NCBI GenBank assembly: GCA_017522745.1
Contig: JAFWYI010000008.1
Location: forward strand, 1 to 8,746
From: Mailhella sp.
Lineage (GTDB): Bacteria; Desulfobacterota; Desulfovibrionia; Desulfovibrionales; Desulfovibrionaceae
Direction: 5' to 3'
Length of the DNA stretch: 8,746 bases
The notes under the pieces are model-generated. The model was given only the letters and a program-made list of their open reading frames with translations. It was not told where the DNA came from and did no database searches. How positions within the stretch are numbered: the first letter of the stretch is position 1; each line of letters begins with the position of its first letter. A program made the position numbers and the translations under genes. Shown piece after piece: positions 1 through 6,217 of this stretch.

Positions 1-1095
1 CGCCAGCGTATCGGACAGACGGCGCGCGAGTAGCCAGCTCCGTGCGCCCTGCTCAAACAGATCGAAAGCCTTCATGAACTCTTCACGGCGAGTCTCCCAC
101 CGATGGGTACGACGATCATCCGGCGTGAAGCTCAGCGTGGTGCAGAGAGCGGCCCTGAGGCTGTTGAACTGCGACCCCGGCACGCCGGAACGCCAGCCAA
201 GAAGCCAGGAGTTTCGCGGGAACAGAAGACCGAGTTCCTGCGCCAGTTCGAGCAGAGCTTCGAGCCGCAACGCGGCCGAGATCAGATCGGCATCTTCCCA
301 CAGGATAGGCTGGGCCGACGGAACGAGCGGCGGCAAGGCTTCAAGCGAAGGGGAGGCTCCACTCCACTGCCGCAACACGTGCAGGAACCAGCGGCTCGCC
401 TGTTCGGAGCCGGGAGTGCCTTCTCCGGGGGTCTCCAGATGGCTGTAGCTGAGCAGCCAGCTCCCGCGGCCGAGGGAACCGGTCACAGCACAGGGTTTCC
501 CATCCAGGATAGAGGGGCGCAGTTTCACGCCGTACATCGCGTTCCATTCGGAAAGGATGTCCGCAGGCATGGAGGAATACGGCATATCGGCCACATAGAG
601 ATCCGGCCCCGCCGCACGATATCGCGCCAGAACTTCCACGCCATGTTCCCCTTCCGGCTCGTTGAAGCGTCCGGGCCACCAGACCGGAAGAAGGGCTGGC
701 TTGCCCGAAAGTTCGGCCGGGATCAGAGGATTACCGGATGCCACCTCGCAGACCAGATGTCCGGAAACAAGGTGCTGCATACGGTCGGGCATACCATCGC
801 GCTGCCATGGGCACAGGCCGAGACCGCCAGAAAGCGCGAGCCCGGCACCACCGCAGAAACCCATGTAATGTCCACCCTCGGTCACGAAGCGCCGGATGGC
901 CGCTATGCCTTGCGCACCAAGTCCCTCGGCCTTGCGCCGGGCAGAGCCTCCGGGCACGAGGAGCATCTTGCCTGTCAGGCCGGAATGCGCTATGTCTAAC
1001 CCTTTGAGTACACGGAAAGGAATGCCCGCCGAACGAACGGCGTGCAAAAGCAGATAGCCCCAGATATGGGAGGCGTCCCACAGGATGTTTATCAT
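1..1095 (-). CDS. BPL_N-domain protein, class I glutamine amidotransferase-like (C-terminus outside window)
   Basis: The minus-strand frame is open for all 365 codons from the ATG at 1095 to the window edge, and a GGAGG ribosome site lies 5 nt upstream. Residues 1-225 look like the BPL_N fold (the GATase1-like domain named after the N-terminus of yeast biotin-protein ligase). There is an N-terminal strand (INILWD), an LVPGG turn (46-50), a nucleophile elbow GFCGGAG with Cys81, and near 206-221 the pattern GSLGRG..LLSYSHLE, whose His219 and Glu221 sit where the family has its HPE-like dyad. Residues 226-365 are a helical region I do not recognise. No biotin-ligase catalytic motif is visible, so biotin ligation should not be assumed, and the substrate is unknown. 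No signal peptide is seen, so it is probably cytoplasmic. Codon use is looser than in the neighbouring valS (CGG, CGA, ATA and TTG all occur), suggesting modest expression. It is transcribed divergently from valS. Confidence 0.8.
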   Translation of the reverse strand, partial: MINILWDASHIWGYLLLHAVRSAGIPFRVLKGLDIAHSGLTGKMLLVPGGSARRKAEGLGAQGIAAIRRFVTEGGHYMGFCGGAGLALSGGLGLCPWQRDGMPDRMQHLVSGHLVCEVASGNPLIPAELSGKPALLPVWWPGRFNEPEGEHGVEVLARYRAAGPDLYVADMPYSSMPADILSEWNAMYGVKLRPSILDGKPCAVTGSLGRGSWLLSYSHLETPGEGTPGSEQASRWFLHVLRQWSGASPSLEALPPLVPSAQPILWEDADLISAALRLEALLELAQELGLLFPRNSWLLGWRSGVPGSQFNSLRAALCTTLSFTPDDRRTHRWETRREEFMKAFDLFEQGARSWLLARRLSDTLA

Positions 1096-1189
1096 GTTTT
1101 CCTCCGTGTCTTATGAATACGCACAAGCCGGAACTTCCGCAAGAGAGCGGGATCACACGGCCGATATTAAACCTACTGGAGCCTAGCAA
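1096..1189. promoter_or_regulatory. Divergent intergenic region with overlapping candidate promoters
   Basis: These 94 bp must hold the start signals for the BPL_N gene (minus) and valS (plus). For valS the best pair I can find is TTATCA (1089-1094), a 17-bp spacer, and TATGAA (1112-1117), each 4 of 6 to consensus; the -35 would lie inside the first codons of the BPL_N gene. For the minus strand, TTGCGG (complement of 1137-1142), 17 bp and TATTCA (complement of 1114-1119) is possible but weaker. The two -10 boxes would overlap. TATTAA at 1165-1170 is another valS -10 candidate but has no good -35. No T-box leader features are seen ahead of valS. Confidence 0.3.
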
Positions 1190-3841
1190 ATGCTGTCCAA
1201 AGCCTATGAACCGCAGGAAGTGGAAGCTCACTGGCGCAAACATTGGGAAGAAGGCAAGACCTTCACTCCCGACATGTCCGCCCCTGGCGACCCTTATTCC
1301 ATCGTCATCCCTCCGCCCAACGTCACGGGCATCCTCCACATCGGCCACGCCCTGAACCAGACCCTTCAGGACGTGCTCTGCCGTCATGCCCGCCAGAAGG
1401 GCAAGAACGTGCTCTGGCTTCCCGGCACCGACCATGCCGGCATCGCTACGCAGAACGTGGTGGAACGCGCCCTTGCCAAGGAAGGCAAGCGCCGTCACGA
1501 TCTGGGCCGCGAAGCCTTCATCGAACGCGTGTGGGAATGGAAGAAGCAGTACGGCGGTCAGATCCTTGAACAGATCAAGAGCCTCGGCGCTTCTGTGGAC
1601 TGGACCCGCGAAGCCTTCACCATGGACGACAACCTCGCCCGTGCTGTGCGCAAGGTCTTCGTCCAGCTCTACAAGGACGGCCTCATCTACAAGGGCAAGT
1701 ACATCGTCAACTGGTGCCCCCGCTGCCACACCGCCCTTGCCGACGACGAAGTGGATCACATCGACTCCAAGGGCATGCTCTGGCATATCCGCTACGACTT
1801 CGCCGACGGTTCCGGCTCCGTGACCATCGCCACCACCCGCCCCGAGACCATGCTGGGCGACTCCGCCGTGTGCGTGCATCCTGAAGATGAACGCTATGCC
1901 GGTCTCGCTGGCAAGAAGCTCATCCTGCCCATCGCCAACCGCGAGATCCCCCTCATCGCCGACCGCTACGTCGACCGGGAATTCGGCACCGGCTGCCTCA
2001 AGGTTACGCCCTGCCACGATCCCAACGACTGGAACCTCGGCCACGCCCATAACCTCGAGTTCATCCAGGTCATCGACGACAACGGCAACATGGTGCAGGA
2101 CGAAACCCTGTGCGGCAAGTACGCCGGCATGAGCCGCGAAGAATGCCGCAAGGCCATCGTGGAAGAACTGCGCGAAAACGGCCATCTCGTGGCCGAAGAG
2201 CCGCTCAGCCACAGCGTGGGCTGCTGCTACCGCTGCAAGACCGTCATCGAACCCTACGTTTCCGACCAGTGGTTCGTGGCCCTCAGCAAGCTGGCCCCCC
2301 GCGCCCGCGCCGCCGTGCCCAGTGATATCAAGATCTATCCTGAAAACTGGACCAAGACCTACTACAACTGGCTCGACAATATCCGCGACTGGTGCATCAG
2401 CCGTCAGATCTGGTGGGGCCACCGTATCCCCGCGTGGACCTGCCCCGACTGCGGCGAACTCATCGTGTCCGAGACCGATCCCACGGCCTGCACCAAATGC
2501 GGCTGCACGAATCTGGAACAGGACCCCGACGTCCTCGACACCTGGTTCTCCTCCGCCCTGTGGCCTTTCTCCACCATGGGCTGGCCTGAACAGACCGACA
2601 CGCTGAAGAAGTTCTACCCCACCAGCGTGCTCGTCACCGGCTTCGACATCCTCTTCTTCTGGGTGGCCCGCATGATCATCATGGGCCAGCAGTTCATGGG
2701 CGAAGTGCCCTTCAAGGAAGTGTATATCCACGCCCTCGTGCGTGACGCTCAGGGCCGCAAGATGTCCAAGTCCCTCGGCAACGGCATCGACCCGCAGGAC
2801 ATGGTGCAGAAGTACGGTGCCGACTCCCTGCGCTTCACCCTGACGGCCTTCGCCGCCATGGGCCGCGACATCCGCATGTCCGAAGAGCGCATCGAAGGCT
2901 ACCGCCACTTCATGAACAAGGTGTGGAACGCCGCCCGTTTCGCCCTCATGAACCTGCCTGAAGACGCCGCCCCCAAGGCTGTGGACCTCGGCGCAGTGAA
3001 GGGTCTGCACCATCAGTGGATCCTGAACCGACTCGAAGAAGTGAAGGCCGAAGAAGACGCCGCTCTCGAAAGCTACCGCTTCAACGATGCCGCCCAGTGC
3101 GTGTACAAGTTCCTGTGGAACGAATTCTGCGACTGGTACCTTGAACTCATCAAGGCCGACATGCGCGAAGAAGGCGAACGCAAGGAAGAAGCCCAGTACG
3201 TGCTTTACACCGTGCTGAAGGAGATCCTGCTCCTCCTGCATCCCATGGCTCCCTTCGTCACTGCCGAAGTATGGAGCTCCCTGCCCGGCAACGAAGGCAC
3301 GGATATCGCCACCGAGCTGTACCCCGCCGAACGTCCCGAGTGCCGCAAGCCTCTGGAAGCCGACCAGATGATGTTCCTGCAGGAAGCCATCAGCGCCATC
3401 CGTACCATCCGTGCGGAGCTGAACATCAAGCCTTCCTACAAGCTCACCGTGGTCCTGCGCCCCGCCTCTGACGAACAGGCCGCCCTGCTCGAATCCGGAC
3501 GCGGCTTCTTCGACCTCGCCCGCCTCGAATCCCTGACCATCGACGCCAACGCCCACGCTCCCAAGGCTTCCGCCAGCAACGTGGTGCGCGGCTGTGAAGT
3601 CATCGTGCTTCTCGACGGTGCTGTGGACTTCCAGGCCGAACTCGCCCGCCTCGACAAGGAGATCGGCAAGGTGGACAAGGACCTCGTGGCCCTGAACGGC
3701 AAGCTTTCCAACGAGAACTTCGTGATGCGCGCCCCCGCAGAACTGGTCGAATCCGAGAAGGCCCGTCAGGCCGACCTCATGGATAAGAAGGCCAAGATGC
3801 AGGCCCTGCAGATCCGCTTCAAGGAAGCCATGGGCGAATAG
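1190..3841 (+). CDS. valS: Valine-tRNA ligase (valyl-tRNA synthetase)
   Basis: This 883-residue cytoplasmic class I synthetase attaches valine to tRNA-Val using ATP and edits mischarged threonine. The length is normal for bacterial ValRS. The class I signature HIGH is at 50-53 (within PPNVTGILHIGHALN) and KMSKS at 524-528. The CP1 editing domain is marked by TTRPETMLGD starting at 215 and by GTGCLKVTPCHDPND. Cysteine pairs C176/C179 with C346/C349, and C418/C421 with C434/C437, look like two zinc-binding knuckles. DPDVLDTWFSSALWPFSTMGWP is typical ValRS text. The helical anticodon-binding domain starts near 560, and residues about 813-879 form the Lys/Glu-rich C-terminal coiled-coil arm that contacts tRNA. 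The start is supported by GGAG at 1178-1181, 8 nt upstream. Codon bias is very strong, as expected for a highly expressed gene. It appears monocistronic, with its own terminator just downstream. Confidence 0.98.
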   Translation: MLSKAYEPQEVEAHWRKHWEEGKTFTPDMSAPGDPYSIVIPPPNVTGILHIGHALNQTLQDVLCRHARQKGKNVLWLPGTDHAGIATQNVVERALAKEGKRRHDLGREAFIERVWEWKKQYGGQILEQIKSLGASVDWTREAFTMDDNLARAVRKVFVQLYKDGLIYKGKYIVNWCPRCHTALADDEVDHIDSKGMLWHIRYDFADGSGSVTIATTRPETMLGDSAVCVHPEDERYAGLAGKKLILPIANREIPLIADRYVDREFGTGCLKVTPCHDPNDWNLGHAHNLEFIQVIDDNGNMVQDETLCGKYAGMSREECRKAIVEELRENGHLVAEEPLSHSVGCCYRCKTVIEPYVSDQWFVALSKLAPRARAAVPSDIKIYPENWTKTYYNWLDNIRDWCISRQIWWGHRIPAWTCPDCGELIVSETDPTACTKCGCTNLEQDPDVLDTWFSSALWPFSTMGWPEQTDTLKKFYPTSVLVTGFDILFFWVARMIIMGQQFMGEVPFKEVYIHALVRDAQGRKMSKSLGNGIDPQDMVQKYGADSLRFTLTAFAAMGRDIRMSEERIEGYRHFMNKVWNAARFALMNLPEDAAPKAVDLGAVKGLHHQWILNRLEEVKAEEDAALESYRFNDAAQCVYKFLWNEFCDWYLELIKADMREEGERKEEAQYVLYTVLKEILLLLHPMAPFVTAEVWSSLPGNEGTDIATELYPAERPECRKPLEADQMMFLQEAISAIRTIRAELNIKPSYKLTVVLRPASDEQAALLESGRGFFDLARLESLTIDANAHAPKASASNVVRGCEVIVLLDGAVDFQAELARLDKEIGKVDKDLVALNGKLSNENFVMRAPAELVESEKARQADLMDKKAKMQALQIRFKEAMGE

Positions 3842-3866
3842 CCCGGCTGAGAACAGACTGAATGAC

Positions 3867-3905
3867 AAAGACCGCCGCTCGGAGTTCCGGGTGGCGGTCT
3901 TTTTG
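3867..3905 (+). terminator. Rho-independent terminator of valS
   Basis: AAAGACCGCC (3867-3876) pairs perfectly with GGCGGTCTTT (3893-3902), and the right arm runs into a T tract (3900-3904). The 16-nt apical part can fold further through CGGA/TCCG (3880-3883 with 3886-3889). It begins 25 nt after the valS stop codon. The next gene downstream is on the same strand with its own promoter, so this terminator separates the units. Confidence 0.92.
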
Positions 3906-4044
3906 TCTGCCCGGCAGCGAAAAACATCCGTTCCAGCTCATCGGGCTTTGAAGGATGCCCCAGCTGTCGCCGGAGAGAAGAGCCTCAAGCCCCGGAAACA
4001 GGCAAACTTTCTGTTTTTCCCGGGCTATCCGCTCCCTTCTTAAC
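3906..4044. other. Gene-free stretch with two imperfect hairpins
   Basis: No plausible gene is seen between the valS terminator and the next promoter. Two inverted repeats stand out. In 3925-3957, CATCC pairs with GGATG and inner TTC/GAA and AGC/GCT pairs extend the stem. In 3988-4026, AGCCC-C-GGAAACAG pairs with CTGTTTTTCC-C-GGGCT, giving about 14 pairs with one C-C mismatch, a small T bulge and a 9-nt loop (4002-4010). Neither is followed by a T tract on the plus strand. They could be remnants, a structured small RNA, or a backup terminator. Confidence 0.4.
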
Positions 4045-4072
4045 TGGACTTTCGCCGTAAGCTGGATATGAT
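4045..4072 (+). promoter_or_regulatory. Candidate sigma70-type promoter for the glycine-zipper lipoprotein gene
   Basis: TGGACT (4045-4050, 4 of 6 to TTGACA) is followed by a 16-bp spacer and TATGAT (4067-4072, 5 of 6 to TATAAT). Transcription would start near 4079, leaving a leader of about 33 nt before the ATG at 4112. The AT-rich local context and the upstream valS terminator support a promoter here. The assignment rests on motif matching alone. Confidence 0.6.
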
Positions 4073-4102
4073 AGACCTGCTTTTATGACGATAAGGCATC
4101 AC

Positions 4103-4107
4103 GGAGG
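4103..4107 (+). promoter_or_regulatory. Ribosome binding site that decides the lipoprotein start
   Basis: GGAGG lies 4 nt before the ATG at 4112. An in-frame ATG at 4085 would put nine extra residues in front of the signal peptide and has no ribosome site, and the predicted transcript start (about 4079) would leave it almost no leader. The ATG at 4112 also places the Arg-Arg pair right at the N-terminus, as in a normal lipoprotein signal peptide. Confidence 0.75.
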
Positions 4108-4111
4108 CTCT

Positions 4112-4600
4112 ATGCTCTTCCGCAGACACGCGGCTCTTGCTCTTGCTGCCATGCTGGCTTTTCTGGCTCCCGCTCTCACGGGATGCAGTTCCAACGTAGG
4201 TGGTCATGACTACAAGGCTGCTGATGCCCAGCGATCCTACTCTGCCCATCAGGGCACTGTCGTTTCCGTCCAACCTGTGACCATACACGGTGACACCCGC
4301 GACCAGCAGACGCTGGGCGGCATCATCGGCGCTGTGGCCGGGGGCGTCATCGGAAGCACCATAGGCGGCGGCTCCGGTCGCACGCTCTCTTCTCTAGGCG
4401 GCGCACTGCTTGGCGGTGCGGCTGGCGCTGGAGCTGGAACGCTCACCTCGCGTGAGACCGGTCTTCAGATAATACTGCGCGATGACCACGGCAACGAAGA
4501 AGTCGTCGTGCAGGGGGCGGAACCGGCCATACAGCCCGGACAACGCGTACGCGTCATCGCCGGGGCGGACGGAAGCCGCCGCGTGGAACCCGCATATTGA
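4112..4600 (+). CDS. Glycine-zipper 2TM-domain lipoprotein (SlyB / 17-kDa antigen-like)
   Basis: This 162-residue envelope protein starts with a lipoprotein signal peptide: Arg4-Arg5, a hydrophobic Ala/Leu stretch (7-21), and lipobox LTGC with Cys25 as the lipidation site. Ser at +2 rather than Asp is consistent with outer-membrane sorting by the E. coli Lol rule. Residues 68-111 form the glycine-zipper hairpin, with Gly at 69, 73, 77, 81, 85 and 89 and again at 97, 101, 105 and 109, all four residues apart. A small beta-rich C-terminal domain follows (GLQIILRDDHGNEEVVVQ, then QPGQRVRVI), as in SlyB-type proteins. Such proteins are linked to outer-membrane integrity, but the exact role here is unknown. 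I leave the symbol blank because several paralogous families share this architecture. Codon use is less biased than in valS. Confidence 0.88.
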   Translation: MLFRRHAALALAAMLAFLAPALTGCSSNVGGHDYKAADAQRSYSAHQGTVVSVQPVTIHGDTRDQQTLGGIIGAVAGGVIGSTIGGGSGRTLSSLGGALLGGAAGAGAGTLTSRETGLQIILRDDHGNEEVVVQGAEPAIQPGQRVRVIAGADGSRRVEPAY

Positions 4601-4621
4601 TCCTGCAAAGGATTTCTTTTT
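4600..4621 (+). terminator. Weak candidate terminator right after the lipoprotein stop
   Basis: ATCCT (4600-4604) pairs with AGGAT (4609-4613) around a GCAA tetraloop (a GNRA loop), followed by TTTCTTTTT (4613-4621). The stem begins in the last base of the TGA stop codon. It has only two G-C pairs, so termination would be partial at best, and read-through into the next gene is likely. Confidence 0.4.
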
Positions 4622-4657
4622 CAACTTTCATAAACACCATCTCTCTGGGAGGACCAG

Positions 4658-5212
4658 ATGCTTGATCCGAAACAGTGCGTTCTCTTCAGCGGCGGCGCTG
4701 CCGGTGCTGAACAGTTCTTTGGCGCTCAGGCCGAAGCCTGGGGCATCGAAGAAGTCAACTACAGCTTTGAAGGCCATCAGATCGAACGCACCCGCGGCGT
4801 GCGCGTGCTGACTCAGGACGAGCTGGCTCTCAAGGACGTGAGCATGACCTATGTTTCCCGTCTCATGGGCCGCGAATATACCCGCGCTCCTATGTTCCGC
4901 AAGGTCCTCCAGTCCATCTGCTGGCAGGTCAGCAGCGGCAACGAAGTCATCGTCATCGGTGAGATCCAGGAAGACAAGACCGTCAAGGGCGGCACCGGCT
5001 GGGGCGCTGAATTCGCCAAGCTGTGCAACAAGCCCCTGCTCGTGTTCGACCAGAAGCAGGACGCCTGGTTCCGCTGGATCAACGACGAATGGGTGAAGAC
5101 CACCGACCCCGTCATCAAGCACAACCGCTTCACCGCCACCGGCACCCGCTTCCTCGAAGCCAACGGCCGCCGCGCCATCGTGGAACTCTACGCTCGTTCC
5201 TTCAACCGCTAA
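4658..5212 (+). CDS. Uncharacterised SLOG/YpsA-like Rossmann-fold protein
   Basis: This is a 184-residue soluble protein with no signal peptide or membrane segment. The start is fixed by GGGAGG at 4647-4652, 5 nt upstream. Its layout resembles the SLOG (SMF/DprA-LOG, YpsA-like) nucleotide-ligand-binding superfamily. Strand one ends in the glycine loop FSGGAAGAE (10-18), a middle strand reads NEVIVIGE (95-102), then comes a second loop KGGTGWGAEFAKL (110-122), then KPLLVFDQ (125-132) followed by WFRW (137-140). The end (TGTRFLEANGRRAIVELY, 161-178) resembles the GIGSRELNENG-type tail I associate with related proteins. By analogy the two glycine loops may bind a nucleotide or nucleotide-derived ligand, but no catalytic function can be assigned. 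Codon use is as strongly biased as in valS and proS (every Ile is ATC, nearly every Lys AAG, no rare Arg codons), suggesting high expression. It lies between the lipoprotein gene and rarD, 87 nt before the latter. Confidence 0.75.
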   Translation: MLDPKQCVLFSGGAAGAEQFFGAQAEAWGIEEVNYSFEGHQIERTRGVRVLTQDELALKDVSMTYVSRLMGREYTRAPMFRKVLQSICWQVSSGNEVIVIGEIQEDKTVKGGTGWGAEFAKLCNKPLLVFDQKQDAWFRWINDEWVKTTDPVIKHNRFTATGTRFLEANGRRAIVELYARSFNR

Positions 5213-5244
5213 AAATCCGGGGAACCTTTCCCTGTTGTCTTACG

Positions 5245-5279
5245 ATCCGCTCTCCTGTCCCTGTGACGGGGGAGCGGAT
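5245..5279 (+). promoter_or_regulatory. Strong hairpin between the SLOG gene and rarD
   Basis: ATCCGCTC (5245-5252) pairs with GAGCGGAT (5272-5279). The stem extends through TCC/GGG with one wobble to about 11 pairs, and inner GTC/GAC (5257-5259 with 5265-5267) may add more. No T tract follows, so it is not a standard intrinsic terminator. It ends 8 nt before the rarD ribosome site (5288-5292). A small hairpin GGGAA-cct-TTCCC (5220-5232) precedes it. It could act as an mRNA stabiliser, a processing site, or a partial attenuator that sets the ratio between the upstream gene and rarD-ispG-proS. Confidence 0.5.
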
Positions 5280-5287
5280 TGCTGATT

Positions 5288-5292
5288 AGAGG
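5288..5292 (+). promoter_or_regulatory. Ribosome binding site that decides the rarD start
   Basis: AGAGG sits 7 nt before the ATG at 5300. The in-frame ATG at 5294 is only 1 nt away from this element, and the TTG at 5279 lies upstream of it and inside the hairpin, so 5300 is the preferred start. Confidence 0.65.
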
Positions 5293-5299
5293 TATGACC

Positions 5300-6217
5300 A
5301 TGCTGTTCCATCTGCCTTTCCTGAGCAAAGAATGTTCCGCTTCCTGCGCGGGGACCAGTGCCGGTCTTGGTGCCCATCTGCTGTGGGGTGTCGCCGTTCT
5401 GTTCTGGCCTCTGTTCATTGGGATGAACCCGGTGTCCATCATGGCGCACCGCATGCTCTGGACTGTGGTCTTCCTCGCCGGTGTTCTGGCATTCACCGGC
5501 CAGCTCAGCCACGTGAAAGATGCCTTCAAAGAAAAGAAGCTCTTTCTCGCGCTGGCTACGGCGGCCCTGCTTCTTGCCGGCAACTGGACGCTCTATATCT
5601 GGGGCGTCACCTCAGGCCGCGTGGTGGAATCCACTCTGGGATATTTCATCACGCCTCTCCTCAATGTCCTCATGGGCCGCCTCTTCCTTGGCGAAAAACT
5701 TTCCAGAGCGCAGGCCGTCGCCATCGGCCTGGCCTTCTTCGCCGTAAGCGCGAGCATCATCGCCTTCGGGCATCTACCGTGGCTAGGCCTTGTGCTGGCA
5801 ACATCCTTCGCGTTCTACGGCTATGTGCAGAAAACGCTCCGCATGCCGGCAGCCGCAAGCCTTTTCATCCAGTCGCTCCTCCTCATGCCGGTCGCCCTCC
5901 TCTGGCTGCTCTTCATGGAAGAAGGCATGGGCATGACCGGTCACGGCCCCCTGCACCCCTTCCTGCTTGTCTCCACCGTTTTCTTTACCGGGCTCCCGCT
6001 CATGATGTTCGGCTACGCCGCCCGCCATGTCACGCTGGCCACTATAGGCATCCTGCAGTACGTCAGCCCCTCCATCGCCTTCGTACTTGCCATCACCGTT
6101 CTGGGCGAAAGCATAAAGCCGGCGGACATGATTTCCTTCCCCATCATCTGGGTGGCCCTTGCCATCTATACCTGGGACGCGATACATCATCTGCACAAGC
6201 TCAAGGAGAAGCCATGA
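5300..6217 (+). CDS. rarD: EamA-family transporter, RarD type
   Basis: This 305-residue inner-membrane protein is close in length to E. coli RarD and has about ten hydrophobic segments typical of the drug/metabolite (EamA/DMT) superfamily. Family text includes GAHLLWGVAVLFWPLF in TM1, HRMLWTVVF, then NWTLYIWGVTSGRVVESTLGYFITPLLNVLMGRLFLGE, which closely follows the RarD pattern. The second half has FGYAARHVTLATIGILQYVSPSIAF and ends in a short charged tail (HKLKEKP). About 19 residues precede TM1, including two Cys (12 and 16). E. coli RarD was named for a link to chloramphenicol resistance, but the substrate of this family is not settled and I do not infer one. Its last codons overlap the ispG start as ATGA, so the two are translationally coupled. 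Confidence 0.92.
   Translation: MLFHLPFLSKECSASCAGTSAGLGAHLLWGVAVLFWPLFIGMNPVSIMAHRMLWTVVFLAGVLAFTGQLSHVKDAFKEKKLFLALATAALLLAGNWTLYIWGVTSGRVVESTLGYFITPLLNVLMGRLFLGEKLSRAQAVAIGLAFFAVSASIIAFGHLPWLGLVLATSFAFYGYVQKTLRMPAAASLFIQSLLLMPVALLWLLFMEEGMGMTGHGPLHPFLLVSTVFFTGLPLMMFGYAARHVTLATIGILQYVSPSIAFVLAITVLGESIKPADMISFPIIWVALAIYTWDAIHHLHKLKEKP

Noticed and set aside
103..999. 298-codon plus-strand frame opposite the BPL_N gene
   Set aside because: Its Arg/Gly/His-rich product has no domain. The minus strand carries a coherent BPL_N protein with a good ribosome site over the same bases.
731..3868. 1045-codon open frame on the minus strand opposite valS
   Set aside because: It mirrors the strongly biased codon pattern of valS (few stops arise antisense to such codons), has a low-complexity His/Gly/Val/Glu-rich composition with no recognisable domain, and crosses both the terminator stem and the divergent gene. 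It is a shadow.
3889..3902. GGGTGGCGGTC-like string resembling a T-box antiterminator core (GGGTGG)
   Set aside because: It lies downstream of valS and forms the right arm of its intrinsic terminator. No specifier stem-loop or complete T-box sequence is present, and none is seen upstream of valS either.
5332..6213. In-frame upstream extension of ispG (a start at 5332)
   Set aside because: The upstream part is an out-of-frame reading of rarD with no sensible fold. The ATG at 6214 has AAGGAG 5 nt upstream and gives the normal IspG length.
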